From: Rhodospirillales bacterium
GTDB taxonomy: Bacteria; Pseudomonadota; Alphaproteobacteria; Rhodospirillales; JAPHTL01
Direction of reading: 5' to 3'
NCBI GenBank assembly: GCA_026193355.1
Contig: JAPHTL010000075.1
Span: 1 to 38,802, forward strand
Length of the DNA stretch: 38,802 nucleotides
Program-made: the position numbers and the translations under genes
Notes under the pieces: model-generated
What the model was told of the DNA's origin: nothing
The model's input: the letters and a program-made list of their open reading frames with translations, nothing else
The model's database searches: none
Shown: piece after piece, positions 26,456 through 34,224 of the stretch
Position numbering within the stretch: the first letter of the stretch is position 1
Layout of the letters: the number at the start of each line of letters is the position of its first letter

Positions 26456-27592
26456 ATGATTCCCAGGAAGGTGTATGACGAAGACCATGAGATGTTCCGC
26501 GATTCGGTGCGACGCTTCATCGAACGTGAGATATCTCCCTTCCACGATCAGTGGGAAAAGGATGGACAGATTTCCCGCGACGCCTGGCGAAAAGCGGGTG
26601 AGGGCGGGTTGCTCTGCGCCACCATGCCCGAGGAATACGGCGGCGCGGGTGCGGATTTCCGCTATTCCGCCATCGTGATTGAGGAACTGGGGCATGCCAA
26701 TTGCTCCGGCCCCGGTTTCGCGCTGCACTCCGATATCGTCGCCCCCTACATCCTGCATTACGGCACCGAGGATCAGAAAAAGGCCTGGCTGCCGCGCCTC
26801 GCCACCGGTGACGCGGTGGGCGCCATCGCCATGACGGATCCCTCCGCCGGTTCGGACCTGCAGGGCGTGAAGACCCGCGCCGTTCTTGATGGCGATGAAT
26901 ACGTCATCAATGGCTCCAAGACCTTTATCACCAATGGCCAGCACGCCGATCTGGTGATCGTGGTGTGCAAGACGGATCCCGCGCAGGGGGCCAAGGGAAC
27001 CAGCCTGATCGTGGTTGAAGGCGAACGGAAGGGGTTCACCAAAGGCCGCAATCTGGAAAAGATCGGCCTGAAGGCGCAGGACACCTCGGAGCTGTTTTTC
27101 GACGACTGCCGGGTGCCAAAGTCCAACCTGCTGGGCGGCGAGAATCAGGGTTTCAAATATCTGATGCAGGAGCTGCCGCAAGAACGCCTGATCGTCGCGC
27201 TTGGCGCGGTGGCCAACGCTGCCGCCGGGCTTGAGTGGACGATTGAATATACCCGCGAACGAAAGGCCTTTGGTCAGGCCATCGCGGACTTCCAGAACAC
27301 CCGCTACACCCTTGCGGACTTGAAAAGTCAGGTCGAAGTGGCGCGCGTGTTCACCGACCGTTGTCTTGAACTGCATGTGGATGGAAAGCTGGACGTGGAA
27401 ACGGCTGCCATGGCGAAGCTGTGGACCACCGAAATGCAATTCAAGGTGCTGGATGCCTGCCTGCAACTGCACGGCGGTTATGGCTACATGTGGGAATACC
27501 CGATCGCGCGGGCCTGGGCGGATGCGCGGGTTCAGCGCATCTATGCCGGAACGTCGGAAATCATGAAAGAACTGATCAGCCGCGCCCTTTAG
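26456..27592 (+). CDS. Acyl-CoA dehydrogenase, long-chain/isovaleryl type
   Basis: A 378-residue flavoenzyme that introduces the first double bond in acyl-CoA oxidation. The FAD segment AIAMTDPSAGSDLQGVKTRA (about 124-143) and the C-terminal LHGGYGYMWEYPIARAWADA are present. The position of the medium-chain catalytic glutamate (IYEGTS) is alanine here (A364 in RIYAGTSEIM). Instead E243 is found in ELPQERLIV, the position of the base in long-chain and isovaleryl-CoA dehydrogenases. That points to a long or branched substrate. Its ATG lies 32 bases after the racemase-like gene with an AGGA-type site upstream. Reduced FAD would pass electrons to electron-transferring flavoprotein, which is not in the window. 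Confidence 0.93.
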   Translation: MIPRKVYDEDHEMFRDSVRRFIEREISPFHDQWEKDGQISRDAWRKAGEGGLLCATMPEEYGGAGADFRYSAIVIEELGHANCSGPGFALHSDIVAPYILHYGTEDQKKAWLPRLATGDAVGAIAMTDPSAGSDLQGVKTRAVLDGDEYVINGSKTFITNGQHADLVIVVCKTDPAQGAKGTSLIVVEGERKGFTKGRNLEKIGLKAQDTSELFFDDCRVPKSNLLGGENQGFKYLMQELPQERLIVALGAVANAAAGLEWTIEYTRERKAFGQAIADFQNTRYTLADLKSQVEVARVFTDRCLELHVDGKLDVETAAMAKLWTTEMQFKVLDACLQLHGGYGYMWEYPIARAWADARVQRIYAGTSEIMKELISRAL

Positions 27593-27626
27593 GGCTGCGG
27601 AAGAAACGGGAAAGAGGGAGTTCGCT

Positions 27627-28835
27627 ATGACGGATGCCTATATTTTTGATGCGGTGCGCACACCGCGCGGCAAGGGCAAGAAGGACGGCGGCTTGCACGA
27701 GGTGACGCCGGTTCGCCTGGCGCAGACGGTGCTTGAAGCCATTCGCGACCGTAATGAGCTGGATACGTCGATGGTCGATGATGTGATCCTGGGTTGCGTC
27801 GAGCCGGTCGCCGAACAGGGCGCAAACATCGCGCGCACCGCCGTGCTGATGGCCGGGTACGACCAGTCCGTGGCGGGCAGCGTGGTCAGCCGTTTCTGCG
27901 CTTCGGGGCTGGAGGCGGTGAACGTCGCAACGGCAAAGGTGAAATCGGGCGAGGCCGACATGGCCATTGGCGGCGGCGTCGAATCCATGTCCCGTGTCGC
28001 CATTGGATCGGGTGGCGGTGCGCTTTATTCGGATCCCTCCGTGACCTATCCGGCCTATTTCATCCCGCAGGGCGTTTCGGCCGACCTGATCGCCACGCGC
28101 GAAGGGTTTTCGCGCGACGATGTGGATGCCTATGCCGTCGAATCACAAAAACGCGCCGCGCATGCCTGGGGCAACGGGTATTTCCGCAATTCCATCATTC
28201 CCGTCAGGGACCAGTTCGGTGATGCCATTCTTGAGCTCGACGAACACATGCGCCCCGATGCGACCATGCAATCGCTGGCTTCGCTGGATCCGGCCTTCGT
28301 CGCCTTCGGTGAGCAGATCGGATATGACGCCGTCGCCATGCAACGCTACCCCGAGGTTGAACGAGTAAACCATGTGCACCATGCCGGAAATTCCTCGGGC
28401 ATCGTCGACGGCGCGGCGGCCGTCCTGATCGGCACGAAAGAAGCGGGCGAACGCCTTGGCCTGAGGGCGCGTGCGCGCATCCGTGCGGCGGCATCCATCG
28501 GCTCCGAACCCTGCATCATGCTGACCGGCCCTGCGCCCGTAACCCGCAAGGCGTTGCAGAAGGCGGGGATGGATGTCAACGACATCGACCTTTACGAGCT
28601 GAATGAGGCCTTTGCGGCCGTGGTCATGCTCTACATGAAGGAACTGGACATCCCCCACGACCACATCAACGTCAATGGCGGGGCCATCGCCATGGGACAT
28701 CCCCTGGGGGCGACCGGCGCGATGATTCTTGGAACGCTGCTTGACGAGATGGAGCGGCGCGATGCGGAAACCGGCCTTGCTACGCTGTGCGTCGGCGGCG
28801 GCATGGGCACCGCCACGATCATCGAACGGGTCTGA
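27627..28835 (+). CDS. Acyl-CoA thiolase (acetyl-CoA C-acyltransferase)
   Basis: A 402-residue thiolase. Catalytic C91 lies in RFCASGLEAV, the NEAFA motif is at about 326-330, H358 is in GGAIAMGHPLGATGA and C388 in TLCVGGGMGTA. It cleaves 3-ketoacyl-CoA with CoA in the last beta-oxidation step, or works in reverse as an acetyltransferase. GGGAG lies about ten bases before ATG 27627. It starts 34 bases after the dehydrogenase and precedes the FadJ-type gene by 11 bases, as in two-gene fadAB/fadIJ-like pairs. Which ketoacyl-CoA it prefers is not readable. No missing residue was seen. Confidence 0.94.
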   Translation: MTDAYIFDAVRTPRGKGKKDGGLHEVTPVRLAQTVLEAIRDRNELDTSMVDDVILGCVEPVAEQGANIARTAVLMAGYDQSVAGSVVSRFCASGLEAVNVATAKVKSGEADMAIGGGVESMSRVAIGSGGGALYSDPSVTYPAYFIPQGVSADLIATREGFSRDDVDAYAVESQKRAAHAWGNGYFRNSIIPVRDQFGDAILELDEHMRPDATMQSLASLDPAFVAFGEQIGYDAVAMQRYPEVERVNHVHHAGNSSGIVDGAAAVLIGTKEAGERLGLRARARIRAAASIGSEPCIMLTGPAPVTRKALQKAGMDVNDIDLYELNEAFAAVVMLYMKELDIPHDHINVNGGAIAMGHPLGATGAMILGTLLDEMERRDAETGLATLCVGGGMGTATIIERV

Positions 28836-28846
28836 GGGAAAGAAGG

Positions 28847-30988
28847 ATGATGACGATGGGTATGTTCACCACCACCATTGATGACGACGGCATAGCGACG
28901 GTTGTCTGGGATACGCCTGGCCGCCCGGTCAACGTGATCAACGAGGAATCGACCCCCGCTTTCGCCAAGGCGATCCGTGCGGTGGTTGATGACGAGGCCG
29001 TGAAAGGCGTGATTCTGGCGTCGGGCAAGAGCGATTTCGTCGTCGGGGCCGATCTGGAAATGTTTCTCGCCATGGGCGACGACCATCAGGCGATCCTTGA
29101 TTTCATTTATCGCTTTCATGCCGTAATGCGCGCGATGGAAACGTCCGGAAAACCTTTCGTGGCGGCCCTGAACGGAACGGCGCTCGGCGGCGGGTTGGAG
29201 GTTGCATTCGGCTGTCACCACAGGATTGCCGCAGACAATCCCAAGGCGCGATTCGGCTTGCCCGAAGCAACGCTCGGCCTCTTGCCCGGTGGCGGCGGGA
29301 CGCAACGCCTGTCGCGCATGATCGGCGCGCGCGAAGCCCTGCCCTTGATGATGGAAGGTCGTCGTCTTGGGGCGGCGGATGCGCTCAAGATCGGCATCAT
29401 CGACGAGGTCGTTCCGGCGGAACGGCTGCTTGCGGCGGCCAAAGGCTGGATTCTCGCCAACCCGAATGCTGTTCAGCCATGGGACATCAAGGGGTACAGG
29501 ATCCCCGGTGGTGCGGTTCAAAGCCCCAAGGGGCTTGAAACATTCATGGCTGGCGAGGCCATGTTGCGCAAGAAGACCTGGGGCAATTACCGGGCGCAAC
29601 AACTGATTCTGCAATCCGTCTACGAAGGCCTTCAGGTTCCCATCGATACGGGCACGAAGATCGAGGGGCGCTACCTGACCGAGCTTTTGCTTTCGGCAGA
29701 AACGCGGGCCATGATCCGCACCCTGTTCTTCGGCATGCAGGACGCGAACAAGCTGAAAACCCGTCCGGAAGGCGTCGCCAAGGCGTCTTATGCGAAAGTC
29801 GGCATTCTCGGGGCGGGCATGATGGGCGCCGGCGTCGCCTACGCCACGGCCAAGGCGGGGATCGAGACGGTTCTCCTCGACACCGCGCGCGACGTGGCCG
29901 AAAAGGGCAAGGGCTATTCGGCGGCGCTGTTGGACAAGCAGGTTGCCAAGGGGCGGCTGACGACGGAAAAACGGGATGCCTTTCTTTCCCGCATCACACC
30001 CACCGATGATTACGCCGATCTGGCGGGTTGCGATCTGGTGATCGAGGCGGTCTTCGAGGATCGCGACATCAAGGCCGATGTGACCCAGAAAACCGAGGCA
30101 GTCATCGCCGCCGATGCGGTTTTTGCGTCGAACACCTCGACCCTGCCAATCACCGGACTGGCCGAGGCCAGCGCACGGCCAGAGAATTTCATCGGACTGC
30201 ACTTCTTCTCACCGGTGGACAAGATGCCGCTGGTCGAGATCATCGTCGGCGAGAAGACGTCGAAGGAAACGCTGGCGCGGTCCATGGACTACGTTCAGGC
30301 GATCGGGAAAACACCGATTGTCGTCAACGACTCCCGCGGCTTTTACACCAGCCGTGTGTTCGCCACCTATCTGAAGGAGGGCGTCGCCCTGCTTGCCGAA
30401 GGCGTCAGCCCTGCACTGATCGAAAATGCCGGACGCATGGCCGGTATGCCGGTCGGGCCACTGGCTGTGGGGGATGAGGTCAGCATTTCCCTGATCCACC
30501 ACATCAAGGCGCAGACAATGGCAGACCTTGGGGATGCCTACGAACCCCATCCGGCGGATGCGGTGATAGATCTGTTTGTCGAAGACCTGAATCGTCCTGG
30601 CAAGAAGGCGGGCAAGGGGTTTTACGATTACCCGGAGGGCGGGAAAAAATCGCTTTGGCCCGGTCTTGCCGAACATTTTCCGGTGGCCGATGAACAACCC
30701 GATGTCGAGACGGTCAAACGCCGCCTGACGTTCATTCAGGGGATTGAGACAGCGCGCTGCATGGAAGAGAACGTCCTCACCTCGGCGCAGGATGCGGATA
30801 TCGGCTCCATCCTCGGCTGGGGGTTCGCGCCCTTCCGCGGCGGCGTCATCTCCAACATAGATATCGTCGGTGTGGAAAACTTCGTGCGGGAATGCGACGC
30901 CATGGCCCAGAAGCATGGGGCGCGATTTGCTCCGCCGCAGCTTCTGCGCGACATGGCGGAAAAGGGCGAGGCTTTCTACGGTTGCTGA
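28847..30988 (+). CDS. fadJ: Bifunctional enoyl-CoA hydratase / 3-hydroxyacyl-CoA dehydrogenase (FadJ-type)
   Basis: A 713-residue fusion that hydrates enoyl-CoA and oxidises 3-hydroxyacyl-CoA. The N-terminal crotonase domain has both catalytic glutamates, E118 in GGGLEVAFGC and E140 in LPEATLGLLP, unlike the crotonase at 17329. The NAD-binding loop GILGAGMMGAG is at about 319-329. The dehydrogenase pair is H452 in GLHFFSPVDKMPLVEII and the nearby E of the family core. The C-terminal dehydrogenase domain includes GWGFAPFRGG. ATG 28847 has GAGGGAA upstream; ATGs at 28850, 28856 and 28862 are also possible. The symbol follows FadJ-like architecture; the exact orthologue (FadB or FadJ) is not decided. 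Confidence 0.9.
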   Translation: MMTMGMFTTTIDDDGIATVVWDTPGRPVNVINEESTPAFAKAIRAVVDDEAVKGVILASGKSDFVVGADLEMFLAMGDDHQAILDFIYRFHAVMRAMETSGKPFVAALNGTALGGGLEVAFGCHHRIAADNPKARFGLPEATLGLLPGGGGTQRLSRMIGAREALPLMMEGRRLGAADALKIGIIDEVVPAERLLAAAKGWILANPNAVQPWDIKGYRIPGGAVQSPKGLETFMAGEAMLRKKTWGNYRAQQLILQSVYEGLQVPIDTGTKIEGRYLTELLLSAETRAMIRTLFFGMQDANKLKTRPEGVAKASYAKVGILGAGMMGAGVAYATAKAGIETVLLDTARDVAEKGKGYSAALLDKQVAKGRLTTEKRDAFLSRITPTDDYADLAGCDLVIEAVFEDRDIKADVTQKTEAVIAADAVFASNTSTLPITGLAEASARPENFIGLHFFSPVDKMPLVEIIVGEKTSKETLARSMDYVQAIGKTPIVVNDSRGFYTSRVFATYLKEGVALLAEGVSPALIENAGRMAGMPVGPLAVGDEVSISLIHHIKAQTMADLGDAYEPHPADAVIDLFVEDLNRPGKKAGKGFYDYPEGGKKSLWPGLAEHFPVADEQPDVETVKRRLTFIQGIETARCMEENVLTSAQDADIGSILGWGFAPFRGGVISNIDIVGVENFVRECDAMAQKHGARFAPPQLLRDMAEKGEAFYGC

Positions 30989-31065
30989 ATCTGAGTGACA
31001 CTGAAACAAACTTAAGGGAGAATTTTTGCGGGTTGGCGCAATTGTTTTTCTTGTGGAGGTGTTCC

Positions 31066-31956
31066 ATGAGGTTCGGAATTTTCCTGGCCTTTATGGCGGC
31101 TTTGATTCTTTCCCTTCCCCAACCGGCCGACGCCCAGATGGGGTCGGGCAAACGTGGCATGATGGGGGGGGGTGGAAAGGGAAGCGGCGGCTACATGGGC
31201 GGCAAGAAAGGCAATGGAACGGAAACGCCCGAAAGCCCGACAGGCAATGGAAAAATAAAGAAAATACCGGAACAGCTTGAGCAGATGGGCCTGTTCGCCG
31301 TCGGTTTGAAGGCCGTTCTTCCATCGGCGGCGAAATGCGAAGGCATTGCGTCACCCTTCGGCAGTTCGACACGTTACGACGGCAGCTATCGCAACAACGA
31401 GCATGGCGGCTATCACAGCGGCCTCGATATCACACTAACCATCGGCACGCCTCTCCTCGCCATCGCCGATGGGGAGGTCATCCATGGCGGCGAAGGCGGC
31501 TTGCTGGTGGGAAATTTCCTGTGGATGCGCCATGCACCAGAAGACACCGGGCTGCCTTTTTACGCCTTCGTCAAGTACCAGCACCTTGATAAACCCCCGT
31601 CTTTGCAGGCCGGGGACAAGATGAAGATGGGGCAGGCCGTTGGTCTGAGCGGCCTGACGGGAACACAGGGCGGGCACTATGGAGCGACTGGTTATCCCCA
31701 TCTTCACATGACGGTCTATGCGAGCGATGTTTCCGACTACGAGGCTTTTAAATTCATGGTCCGGGTCAAGAACATGCGTTATCTCGATCCGCTGGCCCTC
31801 TATATCACCACGCCGGGGACGGTCTACGAGAACCACGCCTTGCGCGACCTTCCTGACGACCAGAAGGAGGTTTCCGTTCCATACAAGGATACGGTGGGAA
31901 ACATGTTTCCGAAAGACACCCGGCTGGTCTGGCCCGTCGCCTGCGAACCGAAATAG
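31066..31956 (+). CDS. Secreted M23-family metallopeptidase
   Basis: A 296-residue exported peptidase of the LytM/M23 fold. The signal peptide is residues 1 to about 23 (ending QPADA). A methionine/glycine/lysine-rich linker follows (about 24-52: KRGMMGGGGKGSGGYMGGKK). The M23 zinc-binding pattern is present as HSGLD and PHLHM (HxxxD and HxH), with the surrounding GTPLLAIADGEVIHGGEGG. It probably cuts peptidoglycan cross-bridges or endopeptide links in the periplasm, although some M23 proteins are inactive activators; the zinc ligands here look intact. GGAGGTG precedes ATG 31066. It is convergent with the Fe-S protein gene, only six bases apart. Its linker composition is unusual for the family. 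Confidence 0.9.
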   Translation: MRFGIFLAFMAALILSLPQPADAQMGSGKRGMMGGGGKGSGGYMGGKKGNGTETPESPTGNGKIKKIPEQLEQMGLFAVGLKAVLPSAAKCEGIASPFGSSTRYDGSYRNNEHGGYHSGLDITLTIGTPLLAIADGEVIHGGEGGLLVGNFLWMRHAPEDTGLPFYAFVKYQHLDKPPSLQAGDKMKMGQAVGLSGLTGTQGGHYGATGYPHLHMTVYASDVSDYEAFKFMVRVKNMRYLDPLALYITTPGTVYENHALRDLPDDQKEVSVPYKDTVGNMFPKDTRLVWPVACEPK

Positions 31957-31962
31957 TCGGGG

Positions 31963-32778
31963 TCAGGTTTTTTGACGAAGGGCGGCATGGCGGAGGCTCA
32001 TTCCACTTCCTGCCGCCCTGTCTGTTGAATGGCAGCGGGTCTGGCATTCGAAGCAGTAGTAGTAATTGCCGGTCATGAAGTTCTGCCACAGCTCACGCAG
32101 GGCGTGGCCGTCGATCACCGTCTTCGCCGAACTGCCGCGGTCGAACATGTCGCCCATGAATTTCTGGAAGGCGCGAAAGCCGTAGCGGAAGATGTGGTCG
32201 CCGCACTTCTTCTTGTCGATTCTTCCTTCGCCCGACAGGGCTTTTGTCGGGCAGTGGGTTATGCATTCCATGCAGTGATCGCAGGCGTCTTTTTCCAGCG
32301 GTTTTCCCGGCGGAAGGTCGGCATCCGTGACCAGTCCCGCGATGCGGATGGCGGAACCGAATTCGGGCGTTACCAGAAGGCCGCTCTCGCCATAGGACCC
32401 GAGCCCTGCCAGATATCCGGCCTGCCGCCAGCTGATTTCGCCGCGCATGCCCTTCTTTGGGTTGCGCATGTCGATGGGGATGAAGGCAGGCACGGCGGCC
32501 GCCCGATACCCCTGATCCTCAAGATGCCGGGCGGCGGCTTGCGCGGCCCGTCCGCTTTCATCGTAGGCGTGAATGGTGTCGAACTGGCGAACCTCGTTAT
32601 TGCGTGAGGCGATGGCGGAGAGGTTGTGCCGGGCGATGGTGATGACGACACGCCGTGCACCGGGCAGGATGCGTTCGATGGCCTCGGCGTGTTCTGGCGT
32701 TTCGGCGACATCGGCAACGCCGACCAGATCGGCCCCGGCCTTACGGGCTGCTTCCACTACGTCTTCATGCAACGTCAC
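31963..32778 (-). CDS. 4Fe-4S protein, QueG-like
   Basis: A 271-residue protein with a QueG-like layout. The N-terminal region (HEDVVEAARKAGADLVGVAD) and the segment WRQAGYLAGLGSYGESGLLV resemble epoxyqueuosine reductase. The ferredoxin motif is C166-x2-C169-x2-C172-x3-C176 (CDHCMECITHCPTKAL). A second cysteine group is C192 plus C242, C245 and C249 (YYCFECQTRCH). Two 4Fe-4S clusters are likely. The start is GTG 32778, with AGGGGGAAG about seven bases before it; the apparent longer frame above is not conserved. It lies 19 bases downstream of the YfcG-like gene and ends the operon. A reductase acting in queuosine synthesis is one option, but a second QueG elsewhere is plausible, so no symbol is given. 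Confidence 0.85.
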   Translation of the reverse strand: MTLHEDVVEAARKAGADLVGVADVAETPEHAEAIERILPGARRVVITIARHNLSAIASRNNEVRQFDTIHAYDESGRAAQAAARHLEDQGYRAAAVPAFIPIDMRNPKKGMRGEISWRQAGYLAGLGSYGESGLLVTPEFGSAIRIAGLVTDADLPPGKPLEKDACDHCMECITHCPTKALSGEGRIDKKKCGDHIFRYGFRAFQKFMGDMFDRGSSAKTVIDGHALRELWQNFMTGNYYYCFECQTRCHSTDRAAGSGMSLRHAALRQKT

Positions 32779-32797
32779 CGAACTTCCCCCTGAAAAA

Positions 32798-33499
32798 TCA
32801 GCCCTTCTTGATGACCTCTGCGCCCTGGCCAAACAGGATCTTCTTGGCTTCTTCGCTGACCGTCGGTGCGGTGTTGATCGCCTTGCCCTTCTCGTAGGCG
32901 CGTTTGGTTGCCGGTCGCTCCCAAATCGCCGCGTACCAGCGGGCGATATTGGGGAAGTCCGCAAGGTCGATCGACTGCCGCTCGTGCAGCACCACCCAGG
33001 GGTAACAAGCCATATCGGCGATCGAGTAATCCCCGGAAATAAAATCCCGTCCTTCAAGCTGTTTGTTCAACACTGCATAGAGCCGCGCCGTTTCCTTGAC
33101 GTAGCGTTCTATGGCGTAGGGGATTTTCTCGGGCGCGTAGGTGGAAAAGTGGTGGTTCTGTCCCAGCATCGGGCCCAGACCGCCCATCTGCCAGAACAAC
33201 CACTGCAGGGTTTCGTGCCTTCCGCGCAGTGTGGTGGGCAGGAACTTGCCGTACTTTTCCGTCAGATAGAGCAGAATTTCACCTGATTCGAACAGCGCCA
33301 GCGGCCCTTCCATGTCTTCGGGCGTGCGATCGACGAGGGCGGGGATCCTGTTGTTGGGCGATATCTTCAGGAAATTCGGTTCGAACTGCGCCCCCTTGGA
33401 AATATCCACGGGAACGATCTCGTAGGGGATGCCTGCCTCTTCAAGGAACAGCATCGGTTTGTAGCCGTTGGGCGTGGTCCAGAAGTAAAGGTCGAGCAT
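32798..33499 (-). CDS. yfcG: YfcG-type glutathione transferase / disulfide oxidoreductase
   Basis: A 233-residue two-domain glutathione transferase. The thioredoxin-like N-terminal domain begins MLDLYFWTTPNGYKPMLFLE, with T9 and N11 at the positions that E. coli YfcG uses in place of a catalytic tyrosine. The glutathione-binding segments KISPNNRIPALVD and LFESGEILLYLTEKYG are present. The helical C-terminal domain includes YSIADMACYPWVVL. Members of this nu-class group reduce disulfides or use glutathione disulfide. It lies 17 bases after the LigE-like gene and 19 bases before the Fe-S gene, so all belong to one operon. The cellular substrate is unknown. Confidence 0.88.
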   Translation of the reverse strand: MLDLYFWTTPNGYKPMLFLEEAGIPYEIVPVDISKGAQFEPNFLKISPNNRIPALVDRTPEDMEGPLALFESGEILLYLTEKYGKFLPTTLRGRHETLQWLFWQMGGLGPMLGQNHHFSTYAPEKIPYAIERYVKETARLYAVLNKQLEGRDFISGDYSIADMACYPWVVLHERQSIDLADFPNIARWYAAIWERPATKRAYEKGKAINTAPTVSEEAKKILFGQGAEVIKKG

Positions 33500-33516
33500 G
33501 TCGATGGTCCCTTTCT

Positions 33517-34206
33517 TTACCAGTAGCCCGGCTCATTCCGGCCAAGGCCGTCGAACAGGTCGAGGCAGCGTTCAAACCAGGCGTAAACGGGATCGTCTTC
33601 CTCCAGCACACGATAGTCGCTGATCGTTCGCGCCCACTGGAACCCGCCGAAGGCCGCGTAGTCGGGATAAAGTGGACTTTCGCCGCCGATGAAGGGTTGA
33701 CCGTCCAGCATCTTGCGCAGGGGGTAGAGGCTGCGGCGGAAAGCCGCAAGATTGTCGTCGCGTCCTCCCTGAACCTCTTCCAGGGGTTTGCGGAAACGCT
33801 TTTCGCGGCTTTCGCGGAAGTAGCCCTGATCCTTTGGGTCAAGCCGCGTCTGTATGTCATGGATGATCAGGGGCGCCAATCCGGCGTTGATCGTGGCGTC
33901 CACCCAGCCATTGATGAAACGCGACATGGAACGGCCCGCGTCCCCGCCGAACAACGAGGGGCGATCCGCATAGGTGTCTTCCAGATATTCGGCGATGGTC
34001 CAGCTATCGCCAACCACCTTGCCGCCATCCTCGATCACCGGGATGGTTTTCTGGTTGCCGTCGGCAATCCCCGGAATGTCGGTGAACAGGGTGGCCCTTG
34101 CGTCGGTATCCAATCCCTTGTGCGCCAGCGCCATGCGGGTGCGCCAGCAATTGGGGCTGAACCGTCGGCCTTCAGCGTCGGCGAGGTCATAGAGAACGAT
34201 GCTCAT
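33517..34206 (-). CDS. LigE-like (beta-etherase type) glutathione transferase
   Basis: A 229-residue glutathione transferase. Residues 1-30 read like the beta-etherase group (YDLADAEGRRFSPNCWRTRM then ALAHKGLD). The glutathione-binding segments are KTIPVIEDGGKVVGDSWTIA and EYLEDTY. The C-terminal helical domain includes YPDYAAFGGFQWARTISDYR. LigE/LigF enzymes cleave aryl ethers in lignin-derived compounds, but many homologues have other roles, so the activity is only inferred. The gene is 18 bases downstream of the aminotransferase and 17 upstream of the YfcG-like gene. That shows co-transcription. The operon contains no other lignin-pathway gene, so a detoxification or thiol-related role is equally plausible. 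Confidence 0.82.
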   Translation of the reverse strand: MSIVLYDLADAEGRRFSPNCWRTRMALAHKGLDTDARATLFTDIPGIADGNQKTIPVIEDGGKVVGDSWTIAEYLEDTYADRPSLFGGDAGRSMSRFINGWVDATINAGLAPLIIHDIQTRLDPKDQGYFRESREKRFRKPLEEVQGGRDDNLAAFRRSLYPLRKMLDGQPFIGGESPLYPDYAAFGGFQWARTISDYRVLEEDDPVYAWFERCLDLFDGLGRNEPGYW

Positions 34207-34224
34207 GGTTATCCTTTCCCGGTA

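Noticed and set aside
28631..30202. Long minus-strand open frame opposite the thiolase and FadJ-type genes
   Set aside because: Same reason: it is a codon-bias mirror of real genes and shows no family features.
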